Assembly: GCA_033558025.1 (NCBI GenBank)
Contig: JAUCEF010000017.1
Location: 3,472,001 to 3,536,000 of the forward strand
Origin: Phytophthora sp. 'mugwort'
Taxonomy: Eukaryota > Oomycota > Peronosporomycetes > Peronosporales > Peronosporaceae
DNA: 64,000 nucleotides
Reading direction: 5' to 3'
Under the pieces are notes generated by a model, which was not told the DNA's origin, ran no database searches, and saw only the letters and a list, made by a program, of their open reading frames with translations. Made by a program: the position numbers and the translations under genes. Of this stretch, positions 54,421 through 64,000 are shown piece after piece. Position 1 is the first letter of the stretch; every line of letters begins with the position of its first letter.

Positions 54421-54715
54421 ACACCTTGGCTAACCAGGCCTGGTGACGATGGCCAACTTCTTGACCTTAGCGTACATATCGAGCGACATCTGCTGGATCA
54501 ACTTGCAATCAATTGGAACACTGTCGCGCTAAAGCTTCTTGAAGAACACAGTCACGTCTTCGAGATATGCATCATACTGGATGTCAGCTGAATGTGTCCG
54601 CTCAACTCGTCCCGCATCTTCATCCTCACCCGGCTTGGTTTGCCAACGTGGTAAAGCACGGCCCACAAGGCATTAATGGAGAACTTGCCCGAAGCAGACG
54701 CAGTAATCACGGGCG
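54356..54715. repeat. Imperfect inverted repeat of retroelement sequence
   Basis: CCCGTGATAACTGCGTCTGT then TTCGGGCAAGTGCC and ATTAATGCCTT at 54359-54410 recur inverted, about 90% alike, at 54662-54715. In translation both carry TPVITASxSGKxxINALW. This is a rearranged double copy, not a functional terminal repeat. Confidence 0.6.
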
Positions 54716-54719
54716 TAAC

Positions 54720-55480
54720 TTTGGTCCGACACCCAGTATACGGTCCACTATACTCGGAGGCTTTCCACCTGTCGACTTGCGCCATCGTCTCGGGGACCCG
54801 ATCGGCGAGGAGTTACATCCATACCCAACCCAGCATAGACGTCCCTGCCACTGGACTAAGTAACATCGATGCGGTGGTTCATCCTGCAAGTCAAGCAAAC
54901 GTATGATGTCCGCTTCCTGACGGTAGTCACAAAGTGCAGTCGGATCGTACTGATTTTGATGGTTCGTTGACGAGTGCTTTCCGCCGGTGCAGGTAAAAAC
55001 GTACCTAAAAACTGTTCTAAAAAATGGTCTAGCTGACCTAAACAACGGCGATATATGAAGGGTTAATTAGCTGGGTGAATTAGAACAGTTACCTACCATA
55101 AAATATCCGCACCTCCAACCACGCACAAAACGTCGAAAAGGGGGTGTCATATATAATGTCACCTAGCTATGGCTCCGCGCTGTCCTAATAACACTGGCGG
55201 ATCGCAGGGCTCGCTGGTGACAGAACCCTAAGCCCGCTACGGCTGCGCTTTCGTTTGACGGTCGAAGAGTGGTTGGTCCAGGTTTCAGCCCGCGTGTTTC
55301 GCCTACGGTCTGCAAACCGCAAGCATGATCGCTTCACTCACGTGGGTTACCTCCGTCCCCAGGTTCCGACCAATCAGCGTGCTTGAATATTGCCATATAC
55401 TTGATATGACTAAACTTGATATGACTACTGAAGAGACTTGAACTAAGTATCTAATGATAACATTTCGGGTGGTAATTAAT
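54720..55480. other. Rearranged retroelement DNA, minus-strand pol-like remnant
   Basis: On the minus strand RQEADIIRLLDLQDEPPHRC and YLVQWQGRLCWVGYG near 54945-54840 faintly resemble the chromodomain-like end of a gypsy integrase. The rest (55050-55480) is LTR-like without a gene. Confidence 0.3.
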
Positions 55481-55551
55481 CTATTTTTTTGTCAGATTCA
55501 CTAGAATGTGTATTTACATTAGCGGTATTAGGTACGCATTATCTACTACCT

Positions 55552-56345
55552 TTACGCCGGTTTAGGCAGCGGCGGATGCCATTCAGGTGTCTCATCCCCT
55601 CGTCGGACGATGCAAAAGACGCTCGTCGCCGTCGTCAAACAGACTGGAAATATCAGCGGACGGCACCGCGAGCGAGACGACAGGAGGTGGCGAAGTCGCA
55701 GGTGATTCCCCGGAGTCGTCCATTCCGGGACTCTCTTCCACAATAGCATCGAAGTGCAACTCCGGCAGGCAAACCTGCAACGCCTCGTCAAACTCATCAC
55801 AATCGACGGAATCGTCATCAGGCAAAGACAGCCCTGGCGACGGCGGCGCAAGTGACGAAGACAAAGGCAGTAGCGGAGCCGGGCCAGAACGATGGCAAGA
55901 GCGGCGGCAGAAAGAAGCCGTTGCGACGCGCGCCATATGCGCCTTGGTGACACAGAGCCCAGCCGCAGCTTGGAACTCCACCAACAGCGACGAAGAATCA
56001 GCGGCACCGTCTGGAAAACCGCGCCGCGGTAGCCGCCGTCGTGGACACGCTCTTGGAATCCATACTGGCCGTTCAAGTGGAACTCACCCGGATCCGGTGT
56101 AGCCTGGCCGCTTTGCAACGGTGAGGATAAATACACCGGTTCAGGCAAATTCGTGGGGGAACGACCGGGTTCAGCGCTAACTGGAAGTTTCGGAAATGAC
56201 CGGACGGAAGTGGCGCCCATGCGAGAGGAAGGGTGAGTGTATACGAATCGGTTTGGTTGTAGCCAATAGGATGGGAGTATAGAACTACTCATGAATATTA
56301 ACGCTGTCGCGGTAGAAGGGCACATTTTTCGACCTTTTAGGGTGT
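55552..56345 (-). pseudogene. Gypsy LTR end and gag 5' part, minus orientation
   Basis: Reading leftward from 56345: the LTR end (CCTAAAAGGTCGAAAAATG, GAGTAGTTCTATACTCCC, ATCCTATTGGCTACAA), leader, then gag beginning with SSLLVEFQAAAGLCVTKAHM near 55984 and an acidic Pro/Ser-rich segment (SLPDDDSVDCDEFDEALQVC) to 55600. It is inverted relative to the plus-strand copy at 53740-54420, so two 5' ends face each other. Confidence 0.5.
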
Positions 56346-56659
56346 TTGCAAAAGACGGTGCGAAAGCATGCTCTTCAAGGACGCATTTTGTGCCGTTTTA
56401 GCTCTGAAGCCTATCGGCGCTATCGTCTTTTGTTTCTGCCAATCGGATCCGAGGCTACAGGCGTGTGCGGAGAAGCAGCTTGTAAAGGATCGTGCCACGT
56501 CGCCGGAATGCGCCATAAACCGGGGACCCCATCATCGTTTGTTATCTTACCAAACCATTCAGCCGCTCAGCGCCAATCATGCTGGCAATACAAAAACATA
56601 CATATATATGCACCAGTGTAGCGGCCGTGTGGTCATAGTTATTTTCAGTCACACGCACT

Positions 56660-57830
56660 CGTTCCGCCCACCACGCACCCACTATGCGTACCAGCTTCCT
56701 GGATCGGAAGACAAAGTGTTAGTGCAGATTGCACACGAGTTCGAGAAAGAGGGCATCTGGGTGACATGGCCTACGTGGCGAGGCGCATGGCAAAGACCAA
56801 GCGAACAGCCAGCCAGCTCCGGTTGGGCCTTGCAGCCCTCAAGCGGACGTACGGTAAAGAGGTCAGGAACTTCCCGCTTTGTTTCTTTAGCGGCTCGGCA
56901 TCAGAGCGGCGCTTGCTCTGACCGGACGGGAGACCATCTCACGTAGGAGCGCCAGGCGTCAGCACGCGCTGCCACCACTGCCGCTACCGCCAACGACTCC
57001 GACGCCAGCGAGTCCACCAGCGACGACAACGCCAGCGAGGCCACCAGCGACGCTAACGACGCCGCCGCCAGGGGGAGAGACCATCGGCGCCAACGAATCT
57101 GACGCCAGCGAGAACATCAATGGCGCTGCCGCCAGCGAGGACACCGACGACGCCACCGCTAAGAGAGAGGCTGACCGGTGCTGCGGAGCCTGTAGAGACG
57201 GACCTGACTGCTGGTGCACTGGTGGTGCGGTCCACGGCACTGCTCAAGGCGCCGGATGCCTTCAGCGCACCGGTGGTGGTGTTCAGCGACATTACGGCGC
57301 GTTGCATACGCCAGGAGTCAGTCTGAACCCTAAACAACGCGGGTGACCTGCTGCCACCGGGCGTCGCCGCAATGCTTGCCGCGATAGGTCCACTAGGTGA
57401 TGGTGATGTGCTCCTGGACGTCGGTGCCGGGATAGGCAACGTATTGGTCCAGGGAGCACCAACTACGAAGGTGAGCAGGTGCATTGGCGTTGAGGTGCGC
57501 GACGATATATGCTCACTCGCCGTACGACATATGTGACGCCACGCTGCCGCCTACCCGCTACTGCGTAAGGTGATCATGGTAGCTGCAGATGTGCACGACG
57601 CGTTGCTGTCTAGTCAAGCGCCCGCGGCAGAAGCCACAATTGTTTTCGACAATTACTTTCTTTTTGAAGAGGTTGCGAAGTTCGGTTTAGCCCGAGAGCT
57701 AAGTGCAATGCCGAAAGCACGCATCGTTGAATCTACTGCTCGGTTTTGTCCGAGGCATAGGATGCGGTGCCTACAACTATTTTGCGCTCGTTGGAAGCTG
57801 GTGCACGAACTGCATGTAGAGTGTATTTGA
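56660..57830 (+). pseudogene. Dot1-like histone methyltransferase relic with SANT-like N-terminus
   Basis: N-terminal part: SEDKVLVQIAHEFEKEGIWV near 56707-56765 and, one frame over, AKTKRTASQLRLGLAALKRT near 56790-56845, a Myb/SANT-like module. After a low-complexity Pro/Thr linker, one frame (57120-57830) reads DITARCIRQESV, stop, TLNNAGDLLPPGVAAMLAAI, DVLLDVGAGIGNVLVQ (SAM-binding motif I, near 57405-57455), CIGVEVRDDI, stop, HAAAYPLLRKVIMVAADVHD, IVFDNYFLFEEV (Dot1 'NNFAF' region) and KARIVESTARFCPRH. Two in-frame TGA stops (57324-57326 and near 57531) interrupt an otherwise continuous frame. H3K79-type methyltransferase ancestry is inferred from these motifs. Confidence 0.6.
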
Positions 57831-58035
57831 AAGGCTGGTTGAACGTCTCTATACATTTATGTGAGATCTTGAAATTTGAAATGCTCAATGGTCTTGCCCT
57901 ACTTGTACATTCTCAGCCACCACGTCCATCAGCAGCAGCTCCGCCATTACGTCCACCTCGAACAGCAACTCGGCCACCAAGTCCAGGTTCAGCGGCAGCT
58001 TGGCTTTACGTCCACGTCTAGCAGCAGTTCCGCCG

Positions 58036-60180
58036 CTACAGCTCGGCCACAATCCAAGCCAGTTTCCGGCAGCAGTAAACTGTATCCAGGCCAACAGATA
58101 TAGAACAATCTGAGTACAACAGTGGGCGTTGGGTGTCTTGCGTAGGCTCAGGTACATTCAATTTGCCATCGTCGGTGTCAGTAGCAGCGATCTTTAGCTG
58201 AGCAAGCAACGATCCCGGGCGGACATTCCCTTTCACTGTGAATAGTTTCTGCGGCAAGTAGAAGTTATGGAATTTATCCCAGCAAGTCCGCGACTGCTGT
58301 GGGCACATCCAGGTCGCTGGCGGTTGTTCGTTCACTTCTCTGCATAGGCACACACATCGTGAGAGATGCAGTAGGTTGTCACCTCCGTCGGATAGCGGTC
58401 TTCCCACCTGCAAATAATACATCTGCGTCGTTTCCTGCTCTTCTTATCGTGAATTGGCTTAGAGGCAACGGCAGTGCCTTACCGGAGAGGGCCGATGGCG
58501 CTGGGGGTCGAGCATCGCGTTGGCGTAACGCTGGAATCTCCACCGTCACCCACACACAAGCTTTCGTCTAGCAACCGTGCTCCGTAGATCATGCGACCCT
58601 CGCTCAGAGCTTCAGCCCACTTGCCATTCATGAGCTCACTAGCTAAATCCATACCAAACGGTCGGTGCGGCACGCGCGGTTGGTCGGGTTTTGCCATTCG
58701 GCGCGTCAAGTATGCGTTCGACCTCGCGATGTTGATCATGGCCAAAGCAAGTTGCTTGTGCCATCTTTTGTAAGAGTGGCCGTCGGCAATGAAGAATCTG
58801 CCTAGGATCTGATCGAATTTGTCCGCGCCATATGTGCTGGTTGTACTGGCCTATGCATGTTTGAGCTGCAAACTCAGTCGACGCATTGGCAACCATCCTA
58901 GTGACCGGTGTTAGTGTTGATGCGTTTGGGTTTGACGACGTCTCCGTCGCACCAGGAGGCGGCAATCATACTGTTGTCAAGGGAGATGGCCTGGAGGATA
59001 TCGCCGCGAGTACATTTGGCCTCATCGAGGACCGTGTGACGGGGAAGTGCTTGCTATTGGATTTTATGGTACCCCGAGCATCCAGACCTTCGAGCGCGAG
59101 CTCTTGAAGCAGTTGGACTGAGGTGCAGTAATTGTCCATATTGACGATGCGTTTGGTGCCGAACAATGGTCTCATGACCTCCAGCACATGCTGTCGAATA
59201 TCTGACACTTTATCAAATTCCCGCAGCGACTGCGCTTCTTGATGCCCAACAACTCTATCGAGTCGGTCTCCAACGTCACATCTATTCTAATGCAACTTGT
59301 AGTTCAGTGCAATCCAAGCAGACGAGCAGCAGACGATGTAGAATCGGAAGTGATATTTTCCTGTTGGCTTCATTGGGTTGAATACAATCATGTGCCTTCC
59401 TTGCCGAGACCTGCAGGCTACACTGGCTTTGTCAAGAGCTACATTCCTCCCAACCCGGATATATAACCCACCAGTGACTGTCAGCATTCAGTAGAGGTCG
59501 AATGCAGGCAGTAGCGTCGCGAGCCAAACATGGTTGGCGTCGCGTTGAAACTAAGGCAGGGTCGCAGCAGCTCGTACCGATTGAGAGTCATCACACTATC
59601 CAACGAGATTGAACTACCCCCATAATATCATATCTTCTGGTTTCTCGCCCCAGTAGTTTGCATACTCGACCTTGTCGTTCAACGCCATATAGAACATGAT
59701 GTCTAGGAAAGCCATCAGCTCTGTGAGTGTGAACGGATTTAAAATATTGATGTTGTAAGCAACCGCGTACTTGTTGGTCTCGAACAGGACTTGGCGTCAG
59801 AAGTACTGAGGCAAGTAGGCGAAAACGCTGTAGGTGACCGAGTGCTCAAACAGGTGCTTATACGCAGGCAGCAGTTCCGTCGTTGTTGAGCCGTCGGCGC
59901 GCTGGTAGAGGTCGCTCGGTGCATCGACGTCTCCAGTCGGTTCAAATCGCAAGTTTTGAACGGCTTCGACCTCTTCCAAACTGGTCGGAAGCAAAACACC
60001 AGGATCAAATTCTTCGTAGTTGTCAGCAACTTGCTGGTCGTCATCATCATCCACGTCGATATCATCGTCGGCGTCACTCGTGACCAATTCATGCCAGTCG
60101 GGGTTGTCCTTCAACCGCATAAGCGCTTCGTAATTCTCTATACCAAGTTGAGTACAGCCGACGCTGACATGCTCCACAAC
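58036..60180 (-). pseudogene. PiggyBac-like transposase, decayed
   Basis: The N-terminus from 60177 (MEHVSVGCTQLGIENYEALM, then a very acidic DDDIDVDDDDD) leads to FTLTELMAFLDIMFYMALND near 59735-59680. The core includes VALDKASVACRSRQGRHMIV and FNPMKPTGKYHFRFY (59440-59350; the usual catalytic Asp-Glu is Asp-Lys), VNMDNYCTSVQLLQELALEG (59150-59090, second Asp), FFIADGHSYKRWHKQLALAM (58790-58735) and SNAYLTRRMAKPDQPRV. The C-terminal Cys-rich part (CVCLCREVNEQPPATWMCPQ, CWDKFHNFYLPQ) is near 58370-58245. Order and motifs match DDE_Tnp_1_7; stops and frameshifts throughout. Confidence 0.75.
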
Positions 60181-60429
60181 TATCTGGACTGTCTATCAAG
60201 CCAGCGAATTCCAAACAGGGAGGCATACTTGCCTCGCATCGGCCTTCGCCAAATACGCCCAACAATGTAGGCGATCTCGACAGGGCGGTAGTGTTTGGAT
60301 TCATCCAACCCTCTCGCTCCGGGGTGAATACCACCAACTTGTCCAAGTACACGTGCTGCAGCATCACTGGTGGTGTCCTTGCTGCTGGCTGCCGCCGTGA
60401 GGAGTCAGGCGACTGCAGCATTGTGTCCA

Positions 60430-61430
60430 CGGAGGCTTGGGTGGTCCCAGGAACTTGATTTGTCAGCCCAGAGCCACTCGGTTGTTCATCTTCGAATACA
60501 AAGTTTCATATTGGTTCACACATTATAAGCGTTTAAAACGCACGAGAGCACCGCACCTTCAGCGACGCGACGGCCACCACTGCGGCCAGCACTGCGTCCA
60601 CGTCCTCGTCCTTGCTGAGCGCCTGCTTGACGAGCACCACCAGCCCCGCGCCACCTTGCACACGGGCTAGGCGTCCACCATCGCTGAGTTCTGCGCCGCC
60701 ACCGCTCGTACTGGATGCTGCTGCTAGAATGACAAGCAAATGTCAGCTCAAGCACACGGACTATGCAGTGGAGAAGCACCGCACCTTCAGCGACGCGACG
60801 ACCACCGCAGCAGACAGTACTGCGTCCACATCCACGTCTTTGCTGGGCTCTGGCAGCCCCGCGCTCAGCTTGCTCACGGGCTTGGACTCCCGCGTCGTTG
60901 GGTTCCCCCCCCCCCTTCCTCACACACACACAAACACACGCACACACACTTCTCGCTCAGCCTCGCCTCGGCCTCCCCGCCGCCACCGCTCTGGCTGACA
61001 GCTGCTGCTTGAACAACATGGTTTGCACACACGCACAAACTTATAGCAAGGAATCGCCTTACCATACGCTTCAGCAGCGTATTTGAGAACAGCAGCCTCG
61101 CCAAGAAGGAAGTCGATGCCTTCCTGGCCGTCTGGGTCGCCTCCTGGGCGAATATACCGATATCGTGGATCCAAACTTCGCCTGGGGGGAGGGGCAGTTT
61201 CGAGTGCCAGCCTGAGCGCCTCAGCATCGCCCACGTATCGTTGAAGGGCAATGACGCCCCCCCCCCTCAGACCGCTCGCCCCCCCCCCTCCCCCCGCTCC
61301 CCCTCATCGCTCGCAGCAGGAGCCGAACGCGACGTCCGTCGTCGCTTGGCGGGGTTTCCGCCGCCCGCTTCTTCCTGCACCCGCACGCGCGCCCGCTTCG
61401 ACGTCCTCCCTCGGGTGCCAATTATGTTAT
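60430..61430. repeat. GC-rich low-complexity region with a duplicated segment
   Basis: GCACCGCACCTTCAGCGACG near 60549 and 60778 starts two copies of a segment about 90 bases long and about 85% alike, spaced 229 bases. C runs (60906-60919, 61255-61264, 61280-61300) and CA repeats (60925-60955) follow. On the minus strand DAEALRLALETAPPPRRSLD and GIDFLLGEAAVLKYAAEAYG (61228-61070), then a possible splice donor GGTAAGG, could be an exon of an unknown gene. Confidence 0.45.
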
Positions 61431-61439
61431 GTGGCCTGA

Positions 61440-62210
61440 GAGAGGTCGCGAACCACGTCTCAACAAAAGTAATTGACAGAGGTAGAACTTCTTACCATAT
61501 TGGTTTTTATTATTCATTGATATCAATCGGTTTAGACACGTAAACAATTTACAGGTTCGCGCCAAATTTTCGCGCTGTGATCTCGGGATGAGCACTGCAG
61601 CATGGTAACATAAAGATATTTGTACCTCTCGGGAAACATGCGGGCATAAAATTGGCCAATTATATGCATATGTGAGCAGAAACTCGATCGAAGATCGTTC
61701 TGCACTCATTCCTACCGTATAACTGCAACTCGACGGTATATTTATCTGCTAATCCACCTGCTCGCCTAACACACAACTTCGGATAGCCTCTTTAGCCAAG
61801 CGCTAATAGCTTGTCGGCTCGCTCCGTCTTGTGACTCGCGCGCGTACAAAGCGTTAACCAGGTGCGTCATTCGTGCGGAGACAAGGCCGTCGTGGTAAAC
61901 TACGAAGGTGCTGATTTCTTTCCGCATATATTACGTTGTATTTCAACCAATGAACGTCGTCGTCTAGACGCTGCAAGAAAATATGTTTTTAGCCAATCCG
62001 CTGTATCCTTGAAAACTATCGTGAATTTGTAAGAGCGCTTTTTGCGCCCTTTTGGACCGCCCGTCTTTCTCTATCCTGCATCCGGGTGGATAGTGAGCAG
62101 CACTAGTGCCTCTGGAGAGTACCGAGAATTCCTTGAAGGGCGAATCTTGACCTTTTAGGGCGAAGTATCTTGACCTTGTATAATATACTTAGGCAAGGAA
62201 CTCGCGAAAG
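61440..62210. other. No gene recognised
   Basis: AT-rich, only short frames; no repeat partner found within the window. Confidence 0.4.
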
Positions 62211-62219
62211 GGTTAAGGT

Positions 62220-62360
62220 ATAGTGAGCCGGATATAAAGAAGCTCAACTGGCTAAGAAGGCCACGCGGCCTCTTCCGCCCGAACCGCGGGGGACTGCATT
62301 CTTCTTCTAGCCGCCCTCCCCCCAAACGCCTACGCTTCCGGATATACTGGTAGCACTTGT
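62220..62360 (-). repeat. Gypsy-type LTR fragment, minus orientation
   Basis: The reverse complement gives CCGGAAGCGTAGGCGTTTGG, CGGCTAGAAG, CCCCCGCGGTTCGGGCGG and CTTCTTTATAT in the same order as 53855-53970. No coding sequence of the retroelement adjoins it, so it is probably a solo or truncated LTR. Confidence 0.6.
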
Positions 62361-62479
62361 TGGTCGATTTTGTACAAGCTTTGGAACCGGGGACATACTT
62401 AGCCAGTTCTGACAAAAATGACCTTGGACATTTGATTCGTAATTGCTGTTGAGGGCCCTGGTAAGGCATTTAAGGTCTT

Positions 62480-63230
62480 GGATGGTTACGACGACAGAAA
62501 TGCCTTGTAACGTCTATGACAAACTGTTTTATTAGTCGATCTCGGAGAGACTGTTACCGGTGTCGGATCGGCATGCATTGCCCTGTACTAGTACACAATA
62601 CAAGTAATCTTCCAGATATTTAGTATTCTTTCACATAGTAATATCGTACTCACATTTGAAATGGAGATTTTGACGGCTCACGTGTTTCCATTATTGTGTT
62701 CGGTACTGCCTTCAAAATAAAAAGTATTTTACCAGAAATAATGCCTATTTGCAGTGAGCAATATGGAGATAGAACACTTATGTACCACAATTCTTACCAT
62801 GTGCAGCCTCAGCATACTGTACTTAAAATAGCAAAAACAGGGCCAAACCTCTGTTTCGACGAATAAAAAAGACCCGAAAACCCATTTGTTTATAGTCCGA
62901 CTGTGATTGGCTACAATACTTTCCATAGTGAACGGCCGGGAAGATTAGACAAGGTCATAACGTTACCGTCAAAATTCCCACTCAGGGATGACCAATTCCA
63001 ACCGGTACGAGTAATATACCAAATCAGTTTGTGAATACTGTTCTCCGATTAATGACACACCACCCAAATACCAACGCCCGCCACGTGCCATTCAGCGTTT
63101 GGAGCAGCAGATAGCACGACGAAGCGCCAAAAGCTGATGCCCGCCGACCGCGATCCAAGCCGAAGATCGTCTAAAGCCTATAATCGTTCCACTGGCCACC
63201 GCTATGTAGAATTCGTCGGTCAAGGTTACT
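62480..63230. other. No gene recognised
   Basis: AT-rich stretch without a credible gene on either strand. Confidence 0.4.
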
Positions 63231-63299
63231 GACGTCGGGTGCGAAGCCAGCGCGGGGGCGTGTCCTCTGGACAAGGCCCCGTAGCGCCACCTTCCCTCG

Positions 63300-63700
63300 T
63301 CTTGTGCGTATGTATGTGTGTATGGTGCTGTGTCTCTGTGCTAATCTCCCATGACGGTGCATCTCGGTAGAGGAGCGGCTTTGTCTGAAGGCCGGTTCGA
63401 AACCGGCCATCGACTTTAATTAATTATGCTTATTATTGCTGTGCATTATTGTATGAAGGGATATTATAACGGCCACCCTCCCTCACCCTGTGTATACGTA
63501 TGTGCGTATGGTATCTCCCCCTTGCGCATGCTACTTCTACTGTTCATGGCGCAGCAATGTCTGTGTGGTACCCCCGCGATAGCGTCTCTTGGTGGAGGTG
63601 CGGCTTAGGTTGTAGGCCTGTTCGAAACCGGCCATCATCTTCATTTAACTATGTTTTTTTTTGCATTATTGTGTGAAGATTATTGCATGCTGTGCATTAT
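63300..63700 (+). repeat. Two tandem tRNA-derived SINE-like units
   Basis: Each unit has a GTATGTGYGTATGGT-like start, GGTAGAGGAGCGGC or GGTGGAGGTGCGGC (A-box-like), then a B box: GGTTCGAAACC at 63395-63405 inside the 8-bp-stem hairpin GGCCGGTT-CGA-AACCGGCC (63391-63409), and TGTTCGAAACC at 63619-63629. Both are followed by GCCATC, an AT-rich tail and TGTGCATTATTGTATGAAG (near 63440 and 63690). Internal Pol III promoter boxes, tandem units and a shared tail fit a SINE. Confidence 0.55.
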
Positions 63701-63710
63701 TGTATGAAGG

Positions 63711-63989
63711 TTATTGCATTGGATGCAGGCGAATGAAGACAGGGAGAGCAGAAACATGAGTTGGATCAACTATGGCTCCATTGCCGGCGCGCTCGTTGAA
63801 TTGAGCGATGTGGACATCAAGGTTTCTGGCCTTGTGGGCCTTGCGCAGTGCTTTCAATGTGGTACCAGCTGCAAGTGCTGACGATCCATTTGATTTTAAG
63901 AAAGCGATCGGGTTCTCTTGCGCCTGCTGCCCAACGTTGAGCATCTCACTTTTAGACGCACTGGTCGCTCCATCCAGTGCGAATCCCAT
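63711..63989 (-). CDS. Possible exon of an unrecognised gene at the window edge
   Basis: An open stretch of 92 codons beginning MGFALDGATSASKSEMLNVG, ending RLHPMQ. Just before it on the minus strand is TTCTTACAG, a good splice acceptor, so the ATG may be internal and the gene may continue outside the window. It is rich in Ala and helix-formers (SSALAAGTTLKALRKAHKAR). No domain recognised; it could also belong to a repeat. Confidence 0.3.
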   Translation of the reverse strand: MGFALDGATSASKSEMLNVGQQAQENPIAFLKSNGSSALAAGTTLKALRKAHKARNLDVHIAQFNERAGNGAIVDPTHVSALPVFIRLHPMQ

Positions 63990-64000
63990 CTGTAAGAACA

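Overview
The window looks like transposon-dense nuclear DNA of a plant-pathogen-type oomycete, most likely Phytophthora or a close relative. Three things point there. There are three tandem folate-biopterin (BT1/FBT) transporter genes of the oomycete kind. The likely host genes carry GCTCATTCC/TTCATT-type initiator elements 45-75 nt upstream of their start codons. The transposon mix (Maverick, Crypton-like tyrosine recombinase, hAT, pogo, Tc1, piggyBac, copia, gypsy) is typical of Peronosporales. Only about five genes look intact; almost everything else is decayed mobile DNA with stops and frameshifts. Coordinates of decayed genes are approximate because frames were joined by eye.

Layout. 1-9.0 kb is a decayed Maverick/Polinton: protein-primed DNA polymerase B with an HNH insert, chromodomain integrase, several structural or unknown reading frames, and on the opposite strand a protein with a phage-type S74 intramolecular chaperone domain. 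9.3-10.8 kb is a hAT transposase relic. 11.55-13.54 kb is a Crypton-like tyrosine-recombinase element bounded by inverted arrays of an 18-bp repeat. 13.6-14.2 kb is a RING-like relic. 15.6-17.7 kb is a second tyrosine-recombinase relic. A tRNA-Arg-like sequence lies at 18.1 kb. 20.6-21.1 kb is a pogo/CENP-B-type transposase fragment.

24.1-25.3 kb is an intact gene of unknown function. 25.4-27.1 kb is a decayed GH5 endoglycoceramidase-like gene, followed upstream (27.6-28.2 kb) by an intact small gene that keeps only the GH5 C-terminal beta domain. A complete Tc1-like element (28364-30072, 278-bp terminal inverted repeats, TA duplication) sits just upstream of that gene's promoter. 30.5-33.95 kb is a Ty1/copia relic. 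35.8-36.5 kb is another DDE transposase relic. 38.0-39.9 kb is a SET-domain protein relic. 42.87-44.24 kb is a second Tc1-like element (103-bp inverted repeats).

44.3-51.1 kb is the host-gene core: a minus-strand tandem array of three FBT transporters, two intact and one decayed. Intact copies would encode 12-helix plasma-membrane proteins importing pterin/folate-type substrates. 51.8-52.6 kb holds a short non-autonomous element with repeat arrays. 53.7-56.35 kb and 62.2 kb hold rearranged gypsy LTR/gag pieces. 56.65-57.83 kb is a Dot1-like methyltransferase relic, 58.0-60.2 kb a piggyBac relic, and 63.2-63.7 kb two tRNA-derived SINE-like units.

The most notable items are the S74 gene beside Maverick relics, tyrosine-recombinase elements with terminal repeat arrays, two chromatin-methyltransferase relics (SET, Dot1) lying among transposons, the GH5 beta-domain gene surviving without its catalytic part, and two snap-back inverted insertions that broke genes in the same manner.
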